Below, piece by piece: positions 57,548-58,372 of a DNA stretch of 58,372 nt. The translations under genes were made by a program, and so were the position numbers. How positions within the stretch are numbered: position 1 is the first letter of the stretch; every line of letters begins with the position of its first letter. Where the stretch lies: NCBI RefSeq assembly GCF_017874625.1, contig NZ_JAGIKZ010000022.1, forward strand, positions 1-58,372. The letters run 5' to 3'. The notes under the pieces were generated by a model. It made no database searches and was not told the DNA's origin. It was given only the letters and a program-made list of their open reading frames with translations. The DNA is from Cytobacillus eiseniae. Its GTDB lineage: Bacteria; Bacillota; Bacilli; Bacillales; Cytobacillaceae.

Positions 57548-58372
57548 CTTTGCGGCTGATGGGAGACACTTTGACTTGGATTTCTATTTGTTCGGGATTG
57601 TATCCGGCTGATTGATGATACTTTGATTTGGATTTTTATTCGTTCAGGCTTCTATGCGGCTGATTGAGGACTCTTTCATCTAATTTTCTGTTCGTTCGGG
57701 CTTCTATACGTCCTATTGAGGACTCTTACACCTAATTTTCTGTTCGTTCGGGCTTCTATATGGCCGATTGAGGACTCTTTCATCTGATTTTCTATTCGTT
57801 CGGGTTTCTATACGTCCTATTGAGGACTCTTACACCTAATTTTCTGTTCGTTCGGGCTTCTATATGGCCGATTGAGGACTCTTTGACATGATTTTCTGTT
57901 CGTTCGGGCTTCTATATGGCTAATTGAGGACTCTTACAACTGATTTTCTATTCGTTCGGGCTTCTATACGACTGATTGAGGACTCTTACAACTCTTTTTC
58001 TGTTCATTCGGGCCTCTATACGGCTGATTGAGGACTCTTACAACTCTTTTTCTGTTCGTTCGATCCTCTATACGGCCGATTGAGGACTCTTTCATCTGAT
58101 TTTCTGTTCGTTCGATCCTCTATACGGCCGATTGAGGACTCTTTCATCTGATTTTCTGTTCGTTCAATCCTCAATACGGCTGATTGAGGACTCTTTCATC
58201 TGATTTTCTGTTCGTTCGGGCCTCAATACGGCTGATTGAGGACTCTTTCATCTGATTTTCTGTTCGTTCAGGCCTCTATACGGCTGATTGAGGACTCTTT
58301 CATCTGATTTTCTGTTCGTTCAGGCCTCTATACGGCTGATTGAGGACTCTTTCATCTGATTTTCTGTTCGTT
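57548..58372. repeat. 52-bp tandem repeat array, running off the window
   Basis: About 16 units with a period of 52 bases, built from GATTGAGGACTCTTTCATCT, GATTTTCTGTTCGTTCGG and CCTCTATACGGCT. The first two units (57548-57650) are strongly diverged. The middle ones alternate between TTTCATCTGAT and TTACACCTAAT or TTACAACT forms, and the last five or six are almost identical, so the youngest copies are at the right end. It has no open frame because 52 is not a multiple of 3. Confidence 0.92.

Noticed and set aside
57548..58372. Plasmid or phage origin iterons
   Set aside because: The unit is long (52 bp), lies in a chromosomal context, and has no replication initiator gene or DnaA-box cluster nearby.

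Overview
The window is a chromosomal segment from a low-GC, spore-forming Bacillaceae bacterium that is related to, but not, Bacillus subtilis. Evidence: spo0F, rsfA, gerQ and a pbpG-like gene are present, most genes have strong AGGAGG-type ribosome binding sites with frequent TTG/GTG starts, and the gene order tdk-rpmE-rho-glpX-murZ-tal-fbaA-spo0F-ywjG-pyrG-rpoE ... acdA-fadF-ywjE-argS-ywiB-speB-speE-pbpG-ywhD-ywhC-ywhB-ywgA-ywfO-(DUF1450)-rsfA-lipL-pta-hemQ-gerQ-ywdK-ywdI follows the B. subtilis order. No rRNA, tRNA, CRISPR array, prophage or transposase gene was found.

Layout. (1) 0.2-3.6 kb: an accessory trio made of a divergent SHMT-like PLP enzyme, a GntR/FadR-type regulator and an EamA/EmrE-type transporter. 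Each gene has its own promoter, and all three promoters carry nearly the same sequence over the -10 box, so they look like one regulon. (2) 3.7-16.4 kb: housekeeping genes for nucleotide, sugar-phosphate and wall metabolism, Rho, Spo0F and the RNA polymerase delta subunit. pyrG has a textbook CTP-sensing reiterative-transcription attenuator. (3) 17.0-28.7 kb: a seven-gene short/branched acyl-CoA cluster (fadF, thiolase, 3-hydroxybutyryl-CoA dehydrogenase, two acyl-CoA dehydrogenases, a TetR regulator, fused isobutyryl-CoA mutase icmF). A FadR-type operator sits inside the promoter ahead of fadF. (4) 28.9-48.4 kb: lipid, arginyl-tRNA, polyamine, wall, lipoate, acetate, heme and spore genes in B. 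subtilis-like order. (5) 48.9-57.2 kb: a five-gene peptide ABC importer, a gamma-glutamyltransferase and a two-gene CHR (chromate-type) transporter, packed head to tail. This looks like a gamma-glutamyl peptide uptake and cleavage operon with candidate CodY and CcpA sites upstream.

The most unusual property is the amount of intergenic repeat DNA. I see seven families: a 248-307 bp MITE-like element (4 copies, one with an 8-bp target duplication); a ~210 bp element built of TAAGCGGA...TCCGCTTA palindromes (4 related copies plus one cluster of the same palindromes on another backbone); a ~130-230 bp GCGCCTATCGCC element (3 copies, two forming an inverted pair around tal-fbaA); a 40-bp tandem array between speB and speE; a 52-bp tandem array running off the right end; and two small palindrome clusters (30.1 and 44.0 kb). 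Several of them abut or overlap the stop codon of the neighbouring gene (murZ, tal, speB, speE, ywjE, ywgA), which suggests insertion or amplification targeted to gene 3' ends.
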